Origin: Watersipora subatra
Taxonomy: Eukaryota; Bryozoa; Gymnolaemata; Cheilostomatida; Watersiporidae
NCBI RefSeq assembly: GCF_963576615.1
Contig: NC_088708.1
Coordinates: forward strand, 2,852,001 to 2,916,000
Length of the DNA: 64,000 nucleotides
Direction: 5' to 3'
Shown here piece after piece: positions 49,291-59,119 of the stretch (its first letter is position 1; each line of letters starts with the position of its first letter). The position numbers and the translations under genes are program-made. The notes beneath the pieces are model-generated. The model ran no database searches. It saw nothing but the letters and a program-made list of their open reading frames with translations, and was not told where the DNA came from.

Positions 49291-51845
49291 TAATAGCCAA
49301 CTGGTCATCGTTGAGATGGATTTAAGATAGTTTTACAATGTTGATGAATTTCTTACATGGATTCAACATACTGTACAACATTGAGCAGATTAGAATACTT
49401 CAAAGAGTCTGTTGATGTAATTAAGTGAGTGACAAGTTTAGAGTGAGTTTAGAGATTAGAAGTAAATTAAGCTCTCTAACTTTTTGTAAACAATGAAACA
49501 AATACTTTCACTAAATTAAATGTAAAGATCAGACATTTAGCTTCAAAATGATATATAGATGTGAGGCATTAGGCTAGTTTGAGATGAGATATGAGAAAAG
49601 AGATGCTATCGATCACAAAGGGGTTGCAGCGCCCAACCGCACTGTTCCGTTTTAAACAGCAAAGTTGCTGCCGTGTTAAAAAACACCGTCCTGAGTTCTG
49701 CGGCCTATACAAAGGTGCCTATATAGCTAAACAAATATACTACTCATTAAATAAAATAAATTAATGAGTAGTAATTTACATGCAATTAATATTTACTGCC
49801 AACGTGTACCGAGAAGGTCACGTAAACGTTTGTTTCTTACGGTCACTCGAAAAAACACAGTTCTCATCTACTAAATTTCCACATCAAAAAGGTAAGTACT
49901 TCTTATTCAATGTTGTATTGTCTATGAATTGCCACACTTCTAATACATAACCCTTTCACTTGCTTCCATGTACAAATTTAGCTATCGGCCTACTGCCAGC
50001 CATTTTGCCGATAGTGCTTCATGATATTTTTTCAATTTGAAACTCCTTCTAAAACGTTTGTTTTGGTTATATATTTCATTTTGCCAACGTGTTAACAAGC
50101 ACTGCTTGCAAAACATTCATTGTATCTATACTTTGTGCATTTTAATTATCTGTGTAATCACAAAAATCTGAATCAGCTATAATGTCATCAACATAAGTAA
50201 TTGTTTTCTAACTCTGCTGGTGATAGCTAAGCAGTGTAAAAGCAAAATATTTTCTAGAATTTCTTAAAATATGTAAAACCTTTCGATACTGACAGTTTGA
50301 AGAACTTGGGTTCGCCTAGCAATGTCAATTTCATTATCAGTTGTGTACAAAATTAGGACAGCTCCGATACAGATGCATTGTAGACTAGCTGTAGAACACA
50401 TTGCATATTTCCATTGGTCTTTCCAACATTATTGACATGTACGACTGCACGCGTATGCTGTCTGATCAGCACAAAAATTTCAGTAGATTGCTAATTTAGA
50501 GTTGTTTTACAGTATGAAAGACAACTCTCAATAAAACTATTGCGTTACGTAACACTGTTACCGAACACGGGTAATGCAGATAGGGCATTTTTACCAACAT
50601 TAGGGGTTCACTAGAATGTAAAAAAATATGGTGAGTAGAATAAAAGACCCTAATACACGTATTTGTTTACAGTAGATCTCCTACAACGCAAACCTACGTA
50701 AATTTCTCTTACCTTTAAGAGTTTATGCAGTTTCCGCTTGGTATCTGAAAATTTTTTTCATGCTAAAGTCAAGTCAGTGCAAGTTCCTAAAATTCCATTT
50801 GAACAAGTCCCATAGGTAGCCTTAAAAATATGGTTTCTCTCTTGCCACACATGGGAGAGAAATCAACGTATAGGGATATCTCTGTCTCATACGTAAACTA
50901 ACTGCACACTGTCGGTCTAGTGTGCCATGAGTGATAGTCAGGTATGTTAATAAAGTAGAGTCTAAGCGTTAGTTCACCACATATATATATATATAATAAA
51001 CCACATAGATATAATAATAGGATTTATTATATCTCTATGGTTTCCAAGCCAAATATTATGAGTTGAAGTCTGCTTGAAAGCAATCTTTCATCCTAATCTT
51101 GGCTTCAGACAAATGGATGAACAGACAGACTGCTTTTGCTTGTGTATATGTTTTTGTTTTACTTTATTTTAGACATTTTTATTTTTTGAAGCGAAAACAT
51201 AGGTTAAGTAAATATTGAAGGCTTACGGTTTCCCTTAATTTAATGTAAAATAATCATAAACCATAAAAAGTGAATAGTGATAAAAAAACAACAGTTGTTG
51301 ATACAACCAACAGAACAACAGTTACTATACAGCAATAACAGCCATTCTACAATTAAGCGTCACTTGCCATATCAGAAGAACACCTCAGTATTGATATAAT
51401 CATCGGATATTAGTGTTAAGTGTAACCGGATCAAACAATGACTTGCGGAGAAATTTGTTGTAGAACAGTTTACTGGAGTAGGAGAACCATTCAGTAACCA
51501 TAGATCGACTAGTGGATGGCTTTGGACTGCTGCTGATGAATCAGGTGTCGGCCTGAGCTTCAACTAAAAAGGATTAAGTCCGTATCACTGATTGATCGGA
51601 TATTTTAGTAAAATGTGATATCATAACTGCCAAGTTGCTTTTCATCCCATCACATCTACCAAAATATGATACGCAAAGGGCATTTTATTAATTTTACTTG
51701 ACAAGGAGGGGAGGTTTTACCTACTTGATTAAGTGAACAGAAAAATATCTCAACAAGCAAATGAATCGTCTACAGCAAAAATCTTGTTAGTCATGAAAAA
51801 CAAAACAGTACTAAGATATTAAAATTATATTGGTTGTTTACTCAC
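49291..51845. other. Intergenic DNA with transposon fragments
   Basis: Contains a family 3 fragment (49639-49730, with CCGTTTTAAACAGCAAAGTT) and a family 7-like terminus at about 50669 (TTTACAGTAGATCTCCTACA). No gene recognised. Confidence 0.5.
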
Positions 51846-51884
51846 ATGAATAGAAATACTCCAGACAAGGTATGACTCCTTTTG
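51846..51884 (-). ncRNA. Host-gene exon, 39 nt (shortened)
   Basis: Acceptor ATATTTGTAG and donor TTCAT|GTGAG on the minus strand. Contains AAAAGGAGTCATACC, corresponding to AAAAGATTCATTC of the 49-nt exons. The last recognisable host exon. Confidence 0.45.
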
Positions 51885-51956
51885 CTACAAATATAAAAGG
51901 CACATTGTAATACATAGAAGGCAGTCAGCGGATGAATACCATCTCACAAGCATGTA

Positions 51957-52025
51957 TATCAGAGAACAAGACTTCAAATAGGCAATCCTCAGGAAAATAT
52001 GAAAGGCATTCGTATCTTCAGATAC
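51957..52025 (-). pseudogene. Relic of an snR57-type snoRNA (copy A1)
   Basis: It aligns with the other A copies along its length (CAATCCTCAG block, box D CTGA), but the guide is changed (GAAGTCTTGTTCT instead of GAATTCCTCGTTT) and no GTGATGA box C remains. The adjacent host exon (51846-51884) is 39 nt, ten shorter than its relatives. Confidence 0.5.
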
Positions 52026-52037
52026 ATTAATGATAAA

Positions 52038-54020
52038 ACGTTAATAATCCGTTCCAGGACCGTTTACATTATAGGGAATTTACGTTATAAGAACAGTAAA
52101 ATACATGTGAATTGCCCGGGTTTAGTAAAATGTGACGGGTAAAAAATTGCGTGATGCTGTGTCATAGCTAAAATTCTGTCAGATCGTCATAAAATTGCTC
52201 CTAATGACTTGCCAGATGCCTTTCGAGTAATATCTTAACAAACTAGAGATCTTCTTTTTAATTTTAAATTATTTTCAAGCTGATACAGGTTGAAGCTATT
52301 TTCAAGCATGTGTGAATATGACTCCTGACAATTTTAGCTAGTTTAAATACATTTCAGACTAATTTTGACCCTTACGTATTTTTCTGGTTTGTTGAAATTT
52401 TTCTCAAACTATAAAAAGGCGCAAGGGTCAAAATTGGTCCAAAATGTATTAAAACCAGGGATTGCTAAACATATTATGGAAATGTTTACTTTTCCATATC
52501 CATTAATCCCTGATTAAATCTAACCAAAATAATTGTCAGGTGTTATATTCACACATACTTAGGAATTTCATGACGACCTGGCATGATTTTAGCCACCCCG
52601 CAATTTTGCACGCGTCACACTAAACCCGTAAATTGCCTAATCCGCTCCAAGAACTTTCTAAACCACCCCTTTGCCCATGCAAAAAGGAAAAACTTCACTC
52701 TTTTAATTTGTGGGCTGTAGCAAACTTGCAGAATTAGTGGTTCGCATCAACAGCTTTTTTTAACAGCAAAGTTTATTCTGAAAAGTAAAGCTAATAACAA
52801 ATATTTTGTACGTCTACAATAAGACAAAACAAATTTTTTTAATATAAAAAAAAGTTTTATCTGTTCGTCGTCTATTATTATCCAAGGTTAGGATAGAGAT
52901 AATTTTCAACGATACCCCTTGTGCCATTACAACTAGTAGACCAACGCTGTAACACCTGCACCAATCAATCGCCTATGTATTTATAAACACTTGCGCAGCT
53001 ATTCTATTCGCCTTTTTGTCGACACAGTTAACGATCTATTACGACGAACTAGAATGCTGCGAAAGTTATATATAACGCAAAATAAACTAACATTCAAATC
53101 GATTTTGAAAACTTGCTCGACCGGACACTTTACGTTGTAAGGAATTTTTTAATGTAGTAGGAAGCAAAAGGTTCCTACAAATTTTTTACCTAATCTGGAA
53201 TTAAACCATAACTGTCACGAACAACTTTTATCGTGTTTACTGGGTAAATCAGACACGCTGATTCCGATTTTGTATTCAAAATAAAGATTAGTCCACTAAC
53301 CTTCAAAGTCATTTAGGCTTTTTTAAAGCGTTTCAATATCCGTTTTGAAAACAACACAAACGGCATTACAAGCTCCGCCCATAAATATGTGACGAAACCT
53401 AGCTTTTTCAGAAACGGAAGTTAGGAATGTTTAGTCCGATTTAGAATAATAGAGATGGGTGTCTTAAAACCCATTATTATCTAATTCCAGCCTGTAAAAT
53501 AATTTCAGTTTTTTATGAAAGGGATATTAACTATTTAAAATTGCTTGCAGCTTGTTACATGACGTTTAAATGGGCTGGACGCCGAGAAAAATGAGCTCAA
53601 AAAGCGCGGTTTTATCACAAGCTAGCGTTATTATCGCACTTTTTAAATACGCAATGCTAAATAGCTTATCTACCTTTCAGAAAAGACTGATATTATTTTT
53701 AAGGCTGAATTTAGATATTAATGGATTTTAAAACACCCATCTCTATTATTCTAAATCGGTCTAAACATCCCTACGTAACTTCTGTTCATAAAAAGCTAGG
53801 TTACGTCACGTATTTATGGGCGGAGCTTGTTATGCCGATCGTGTTGTTTTCGAGACCGATATTAAAACGCTATAAAAAAGTCCTTCATTACTCTGAAAGT
53901 TAGTGGCCTAATCTTTATTTTGATTACAAAATCGTAATCAGCGTGTCTGAATTACTTATTAAATACGATAAAAGTTGTTCGTGGCAGTTATGGTTTAACG
54001 TTACAAGAGTGTCTACTGTA
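52038..54020. mobile_element. Inverted-repeat DNA element, family 7, copy 3 (in a host-gene intron)
   Basis: The right end is AAGAGTGTCTACTGTA; the left end near 52038 contains ATTATAGGGAATTTACGTTA. It shares TTACATAAATT-, TTTACGTT- and GACACAGTTAACGATCTATT-like blocks with the copies at 38229 and 42971. It carries a TTAA-flanked element at 53205-53994. It lies between snoRNA copies B1 and A1. Confidence 0.6.
53205..53994. mobile_element. 790-bp TTAA-flanked inverted-repeat element
   Basis: The ends are ACCATAACTGTCACGAACAA and TTGTTCGTGGCAGTTATGGT, with arms of about 280 bp each pairing almost throughout (for example CCACTAACCTTCAAAGT / CTGAAAGTTAGTGG). It is flanked by TTAA at 53201-53204 and 53995-53998. 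TTAA duplication is typical of piggyBac-type (and Kolobok) elements. It is inserted in the family 7 copy, where related copies read straight through (GGAATTtACGTTA-type). Confidence 0.85.
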
Positions 54021-54056
54021 TATGCTAAGAGCCAAGACAACATTAAGAAGACATAC

Positions 54057-54081
54057 TTGTGAGGTATGGTTGCTGAGGTAT
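54057..54081 (-). ncRNA. Host-gene exon, 25 nt
   Basis: Acceptor CTAATGTCAG and donor CTCACAA|GTATGT on the minus strand; contains AGCAACCATAC as in the exon at 55264. Confidence 0.55.
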
Positions 54082-54192
54082 CTGACATTAGTGTAACCCT
54101 CCCACAGTGACAGTTCATCGTATCTGAAACAAAAGCGTTGCAGGTACATTTACAATCATAATACTAAATAAATTGTAATAGTAAATAGCGGC

Positions 54193-54257
54193 TTCACTTC
54201 AGTTTACCAGTTGTCAACATTATCATGTCTGACAGGGATAACTACTCATCATGTGAA
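54193..54257 (-). ncRNA. snR38: Box C/D snoRNA, snR38-type, copy B1
   Basis: Minus strand: stem TTCAC/GTGAA, box C ATGATGA (54246-54252), guide AGTTATCCCTGT (54232-54243), D' CAGA, box D CTGA (54199-54202). The guide matches the ACAGGGATAACT segment of 28S rRNA. All elements intact. Confidence 0.85.
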
Positions 54258-55029
54258 CTTGAAAATAATAATGCAAAAATCACAGCATTAATAAAAAACA
54301 GTTACACAAAATTACAATCACATATCTAGCTACTCATCTACTTGCCATCGCACGGTGTATAGGCATTAGACGTGAAAAACAAGACTCGCGAATGTTAATA
54401 ACAAATATAAAAAAACCAAAAGAAAGACATGTTGGAATAGTATGTCAGAGATAATCAATCATATTTTAGCATATCATATCAAGCATAAAATATGCTTTTT
54501 GTGCATTGGTTAAAAAAAAGAGCCACCAGAGTTTTAGAATGCAACGTTTCACTTTTTGTAATAGGCAGTATTTGCGGTGCTTAATAATCTCCAACAAGGG
54601 ATGTTATTCCAAACGCCAACCTTGTAGTAAGTTCAACACTGAAAGTTGGCTTTTTTCTACTGGCATATTCACAAACTATTGCGACACATTTTAGAACATG
54701 AGTCATCAACTTCAGCGCATTTTACTTTTTCTGATTAAGAGTAATTATGTTTGCCTTATACTAAACTATTTAGAATCAGGAAAACACAAAGAATTGCACT
54801 AGATTAGTTATTTGTAAAAAAAATAATTGTAACGGCGGAGCTTTAACGGCAATGACTAAGTTTTCCAATCAAACTTTAAGAATTGAAATTTTATGTTGCC
54901 GACAAAACTATCACATTCAAATAAAAACATGTACAAGGAGCCATCAGGTTAAATTAAGGGCAAAAGGCGCTAATCAAAATACCTATCATCGAGCAAAGTG
55001 AATATATAATATTGGTCTGCATTACTTAC

Positions 55030-55078
55030 AAAGATTGAAAGCTATCTCAACACTCCAAATACAAGATGAGTGCTTCGG
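55030..55078 (-). ncRNA. Host-gene exon, 49 nt
   Basis: Acceptor TATTTGTAG and donor ATCTTT|GTAAGT on the minus strand. The length is the same as the three related exons although the sequence has drifted. Confidence 0.65.
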
Positions 55079-55146
55079 CTACAAATACAAAGGGTACCAT
55101 GTAACAAAATGCAGGAGGTCAACAGGAGGAAATCGTCTCACAGTCA

Positions 55147-55219
55147 TGTCCATCAGAAACGAGGAATTCAAGTAAACAATCCTCAGCAACAATCAGAAGG
55201 GTAATGTCATCACCAGACA
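55147..55219 (-). ncRNA. snR57: Box C/D snoRNA, snR57-type, copy A2
   Basis: Minus strand: stem TGTC/GACA, box C GTGATGA (55207-55213), guide GAATTCCTCGTTT (55157-55169), box D CTGA (55153-55156), possible D' CTGA at 55193-55196. All elements are at consensus; this is the best-formed copy of the family. Confidence 0.85.
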
Positions 55220-55263
55220 CGCAGTATATGAAAAGAACCAAACAATTAACAACAAAAACATAC

Positions 55264-55293
55264 TCGAAATGTATGGTTGCTAAGATCTCTGAC
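55264..55293 (-). ncRNA. Host-gene exon, 30 nt
   Basis: Acceptor TTACATTTAG and donor TTTCGA|GTATGT on the minus strand. Shares AGCAACCATAC with the exon at 54057-54081, the other exon that follows an snR38-type intron. Confidence 0.55.
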
Positions 55294-55386
55294 CTAAATG
55301 TAAAGTTTACACAGTGAAGAACAACAGTATTTGAAACAATAGCGAGCAGTTATCACACAAAAATTGTAATGATACTAAAGAGCGGT

Positions 55387-55446
55387 TTTACTTCGGTTTA
55401 CCAGGTGTCAACATGTCTGACAGGGATAACTAGTCATCGTGTGAAA
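55387..55446 (-). ncRNA. Box C/D snoRNA-like, snR38-type, copy B2 (boxes degenerate)
   Basis: The guide AGTTATCCCTGT (55420-55431) is perfect, but box C is ACGATGA (55434-55440) and box D is CCGA (55393-55396). The guide persists while the protein-binding boxes are damaged, so it is probably non-functional or weak. Confidence 0.55.
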
Positions 55447-56314
55447 TTGAAATAAAAAATCGCTCTGCAAAAATCATATCAGCCAATTTTGTGGACTGTT
55501 TAAAGCATCAGTTACCAACACAGTAACACAAGTGTAATTTCACTTTTATAACTTGAAGAGAAACTAAACTTGCCTTTAACATGTTAACTTAAATCTTTGG
55601 CTACCGCATTGAATTCTGACCGAATGATTATTTCGCTCAAATTAATTCAAACGGATTTTTGAAAAAATCGATATACCATTATTATTTAAGCAATATCTCG
55701 AGGATTGAAACAGATGTCGTTTTACTGTAGAAAGCTCTAAATTTACAAAATTAGTATAAAATTGTTTAGTAGATCCTACTCGCGAAAATTTATGACACTT
55801 TCTTTGGGTTGAATGAATGCGGTTTGTTTCATTATCGCCATGACGACAACGATCTGGTTAACCTGTTTTCAAAAAATAATTAAAAATGGAATTGCTGAGC
55901 TAAAAACTTTTTTAGTGGTTGCACATGATTGGCAACAAGGTTGTTTCATTGGAGACAAAATTTGATTGGTCTAGCTAATGTGTGGGCTTCGTGATGAAAA
56001 GAAAATTGAAATCCTATTGATAAGCCGATACATCATCTTACAGTAGCGAAAGAGTCAAAGGCACCATAAAAAACTGAATCTAAATATCCTTTTAACAGTA
56101 TCGCTGTGAAGGTGGAACTTCAACAGCAAAGATGAATTTTACAATTGAGCTGCAAGAGTTAAATTTGACTTTGGAATTATTACACTAGACCAACTAAAGG
56201 TACATATGTTAACCAAAAGAACTAATCAAGTGACACCAATGATTAAAAGGCATAAAGAATATTCATATCATCACATCACATGGAGTTGAGGTGATATTGG
56301 ATGGTTAGACTTAC

Positions 56315-56363
56315 ATGATTGGATGGCCATTTGAATATTCCAAATGAAGAATGAATCTTCTGG
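56315..56363 (-). ncRNA. Host-gene exon, 49 nt
   Basis: Acceptor ATTTGTAG and donor AATCAT|GTAAGT on the minus strand. Contains AGAAGATTCATTCTTCATTT, shared with the other 49-nt exons. Confidence 0.7.
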
Positions 56364-56431
56364 CTACAAATATAAAGTGCACATTGTAACATGCTGCAGA
56401 CAAAGAGCAGACGAGTATCATCTGACAATCA

Positions 56432-56504
56432 TGTCCATCAGAAACGAGGAATTCAAATAGGAAATCCTGATCAACAATCAGAAGGGTATTCTCACCGCCA
56501 GACA
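56432..56504 (-). ncRNA. Box C/D snoRNA-like, snR57-type, copy A3 (box C degenerate)
   Basis: Guide (56442-56454) and box D CTGA (56438-56441) are intact, and the TGTC/GACA stem remains. The box C position reads GCGGTGA instead of GTGATGA, which should impair binding of the core proteins. Probably a decaying copy. Confidence 0.6.
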
Positions 56505-57590
56505 AATGAAAAGAAACAAATATAGGACAACCACTACTTTCGAATGTAATTCGTTTCAGAAGCTGTTTCGTGAACAGAGAATTTCATCAGACTGAATTAG
56601 CCATTTTAACACCCTAATCTGTTCCAAGTCTCCACAAAATTCCGATTTACTATTTGCATCAATTTATGGCATGATTAACATTGGTAACGAATACATATTA
56701 GAATTACATGTATATCACTACATGAATAGAAAAAATACTCACATCGAAAAAAGAAAAAACCATAAAAATGACAAATAAAAAAATTATGAACGGAATGTTT
56801 GTAATCTTTAGCCGTCTAGGCGAGACTGAACAAAGACCGCGTTAAGCTGGAGGTCAGGAGTGAGGGTTGTATTGTCTTGGTTCAGATTAAATGTTTTTAA
56901 AAACAGAGAAAGATTTATTGACCTCGTTATGAACTGAAAAACTGTCAACATACTTAAAATACAGAAAGCTTGCATTGCCATAAACGGCTGTCCTACTCAG
57001 TAGGAGATATATGATAACTCCAAATTACACAGAGAATAAATATGAAACACTAGTCCTTTACAGATTTTCGCTAAACAAAAGGATACGGAGACATGTTCTA
57101 AGCCATATCCCATGGATAAGTCAGAGTATGCAACGCCTACTCAGAGTACGCAACAGGCCTTGTACATCTAGAAATATACAGAGTTGGCCGATTTAAATCA
57201 TCCTAAAAAAATGTTCGATGATTTTTTTCATGTCAGAAAATGGGACTTCTAGAGGGTCTACTGTGAATCAACTGCAATACTTGGTCAAAATTAAAATAAA
57301 CTTTTAATAAATTAAAGTGATGCAAAGTTGTTTTGTTATGTTGCTGATGTTTTCATGTGGCACGCTTCAACAAAGTAAAATTATGTTAGTGGTTATGAAA
57401 AAAGCTGGTAATTGATGTGTGCAAAATTTTTCCCAATCCTGGAAATATCTTTGGTAAGTCGAAGAAAAAGTACTACCATAAGATGTTTCACGACTTGAAA
57501 ATTTCCTATGTAGAGGGCTTTATATCATCAATAATAATATCATAAGCAGATATTCCACGATAGGGAGATATGAAATGTTGGTTACATTTT
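56505..57590. other. Host-gene intron DNA, probable transposon insertion
   Basis: The intron is about 1 kb longer than its neighbours. A TTTCGAATGTAATTCGTTTC / CTAATCTGTTCC-like start near 56540 and TCTAGAGGGTCTACTGTG near 57247 look like ends of a pogo- or family 7-type element. The ends are too diverged to call firmly. Confidence 0.35.
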
Positions 57591-57597
57591 TACTCAC

Positions 57598-57646
57598 GCG
57601 AATAGAAAGTGATCAGAGGACATCAAACGAAGAATGAATCTTTTGG
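57598..57646 (-). ncRNA. Host-gene exon, 49 nt
   Basis: Acceptor TGTTTGTAG and donor ATTCGC|GTGAGT on the minus strand. Sequence contains AAAAGATTCATTCTTCGTTT, shared with the other 49-nt exons. Confidence 0.7.
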
Positions 57647-57714
57647 CTACAAACATGAAGGACACATTGTAATGCATTTTAGGCAGTCAGCATATGAACA
57701 CCATCTCACAATTA

Positions 57715-57787
57715 CGTCTATCAGAAACGAGGAATTCACAGTGATGATCCTCAGCAACAATCAGAAAGGTATTTTCATCACCAGACA
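57715..57787 (-). ncRNA. snR57: Box C/D snoRNA, snR57-type, copy A4
   Basis: Minus strand: box C GTGATGA (57775-57781), guide GAATTCCTCGTTT (57725-57737), box D CTGA (57721-57724), with stem bases GTC/GAC around them. A CTGA at about 57761 could act as D'. Full consensus boxes; probably functional. Confidence 0.85.
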
Positions 57788-57847
57788 GAGTACAGGAAAA
57801 GAAACAAATAGCAAGGTATAAAATTATATTGGTCATTTTTGGCTCAC

Positions 57848-57896
57848 CTGGATAGAAAGTCATCTACAGACATCGAATGAGGGAGAAATCCTTTGG
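57848..57896 (-). ncRNA. Host-gene exon, 49 nt
   Basis: Acceptor AATTTGTAG and donor ATCCAG|GTGAGC on the minus strand. It matches the exons at 57598, 56315 and 55030 in length and sequence (AAAGGATTTCTCCCTCATTC versus AAAAGATTCATTCTTCGTTT). Non-coding. Confidence 0.7.
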
Positions 57897-57962
57897 CTAC
57901 AAATTAAGGACAGATTGTAATATACCGCAGGCAGTGAGCACACACATATCGTCTCACAGTTA

Positions 57963-58035
57963 TGTCCATCAGAAACGAGGAATTCAAATAGACAAACCTC
58001 AGCAACAATCGGAAGAACGCTATCATCAAAAGACA
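57963..58035 (-). ncRNA. snR57: Box C/D snoRNA, snR57-type, copy A5
   Basis: Minus strand: stem TGTC/GACA (58032-58035 with 57963-57966), box C TTGATGA (58023-58029, first base off consensus), guide GAATTCCTCGTTT (57973-57985), box D CTGA (57969-57972). The guide pairs with AACGAGGAATTC near the 3' end of 18S rRNA. The fifth base before box D faces the G of AACG, matching yeast Gm1572 guided by snR57 (from memory). Confidence 0.8.
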
Positions 58036-58184
58036 ATGAAATAAAACAGAACTAAATCATAAAAACATACCCTTATTTTCTTTAAAAGCGATCTGCCCAC
58101 AGCAAAAGAACATCTACAACAAAAAAGAAAACTTTTTTAAACATGAAAGAAAACAATGTGATAACAAAAATTACAAAATGGGCA

Positions 58185-58249
58185 GTTCATCAGTTTACCA
58201 GTTGTCAACATGAACATGTCTGACAGGGATAACTATTCATCATGTGAAC
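58185..58249 (-). ncRNA. snR38: Box C/D snoRNA, snR38-type, copy B3
   Basis: Minus strand: terminal stem GTTCA/TGAAC, box C ATGATGA (58237-58243), guide AGTTATCCCTGT (58223-58234), D' box CAGA, box D CTGA (58190-58193). The guide is complementary to ACAGGGATAACT of the 28S rRNA peptidyl-transferase region. The fifth base before D' faces the middle G of GGG, the site modified by yeast snR38 (Gm2815, from memory). Length about 65 nt. Confidence 0.85.
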
Positions 58250-59039
58250 TCGAAAGATTTCGCAAAACTGAAGGGATTTGAAGCCAACCTAAACGTAACA
58301 TTAAAATTCTATAAATTGTCACCTTATAAGATAATAATGCAATCAACTGCGTTACTAACTATAGTGCCAACAAGCTAAAAGAAAACTGGATCATGCATCT
58401 TAATGCTAATGGTATTTAAAAGCAACAATGCTGGCAGCTGTACAAAATTGTGACCAACATTGGCTTTGTCCGAAAGGGATGATACAAACTTCCAGAACCA
58501 CATTGGGGTTGCTGTACAACAGAGTTGCTGTTACAAGTCAACCAGGGTTGAGTTATGACATACTTGACAGGCTTTGTGACCAAATTGTACTGTACCTGAA
58601 CACTCCAACCTCTTTGACCTTTACAACGTTGAAGGTTTTCAGTTGATGAAGCTAATACTTCAATTGATCTACAATTCCATAAAAACAGTTTACTAGTGCT
58701 GTAAGGTTACAAAATAAAAAATACTATGGTATCATACAAAACTTGATAAAATACATAGCACAGACAAACCTTTGAACTAAACGACATGTCACATAATCAA
58801 AACCTAATGAAACTAACTAAAACAAACCATAGCAAACCTAATTTAGGTAAATATAAACAGAGGCTATTATAACTTACGATTATCCCATGTAGAAATCCGT
58901 ACAGCTCAGCTGACAGAAATATCAACCATTCACAACAAATATATTTGCTATTATCCATCTGTCAATCATTCCTACCATGCAGTTGCAAAACAGCCTACTA
59001 TATTAACTAAACAGAACATGGGGGTTACTCCAGCCAACA
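58250..59039. other. Gap between RPLP0 and the snoRNA host gene
   Basis: About 800 bp that should hold the promoter and first exon of the snoRNA host gene, unless the host is an extension of the RPLP0 transcript. I could not pick out a TOP-like start or a first exon. A 72-codon plus-strand ORF at 58428-58646 has no recognised family. Confidence 0.4.
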
Positions 59040-59043
59040 CTAT

Positions 59044-59049
59044 TTTATT
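59044..59049 (-). terminator. Poly(A) signal of RPLP0
   Basis: AATAAA on the minus strand about 70 bp past the RPLP0 stop codon. Confidence 0.7.
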
Positions 59050-59119
59050 TCTTCAAAACAGCTTTACAGGTTAGAACCACAAACAGTTGGTCTAGAGCAG
59101 AACGTAAGAGGTCCTTCAT

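Larger units (their letters stand above)
51846..58249 (-). ncRNA. snoRNA host gene with short non-coding exons (ends not fully defined)
   Basis: On the minus strand a repeated exon-intron pattern is visible. Recognised exons are 58071-58092, 57848-57896, 57598-57646, 56315-56363, 55264-55293, 55030-55078, 54057-54081 and 51846-51884. Four are exactly 49 nt and share TTTGTAG|CCAAAAGATTC-type acceptors with GTGAGT, GTAAGT or GTGAGC donors. The shorter ones follow snR38-type introns and use GTATGT donors. No continuous ORF links the exons. Each intron carries one box C/D snoRNA. This is the organisation of UHG/GAS5-type host genes, where the introns are the functional product. It lies just downstream of RPLP0 on the same strand. 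First and last exons were not identified. Confidence 0.75.

Noticed and set aside
57609-57821. A 70-codon plus-strand ORF, and similar short ORFs across 54-58 kb
   Set aside because: They are antisense to the host exons and snoRNAs, which explain the conservation between copies better than a protein would.
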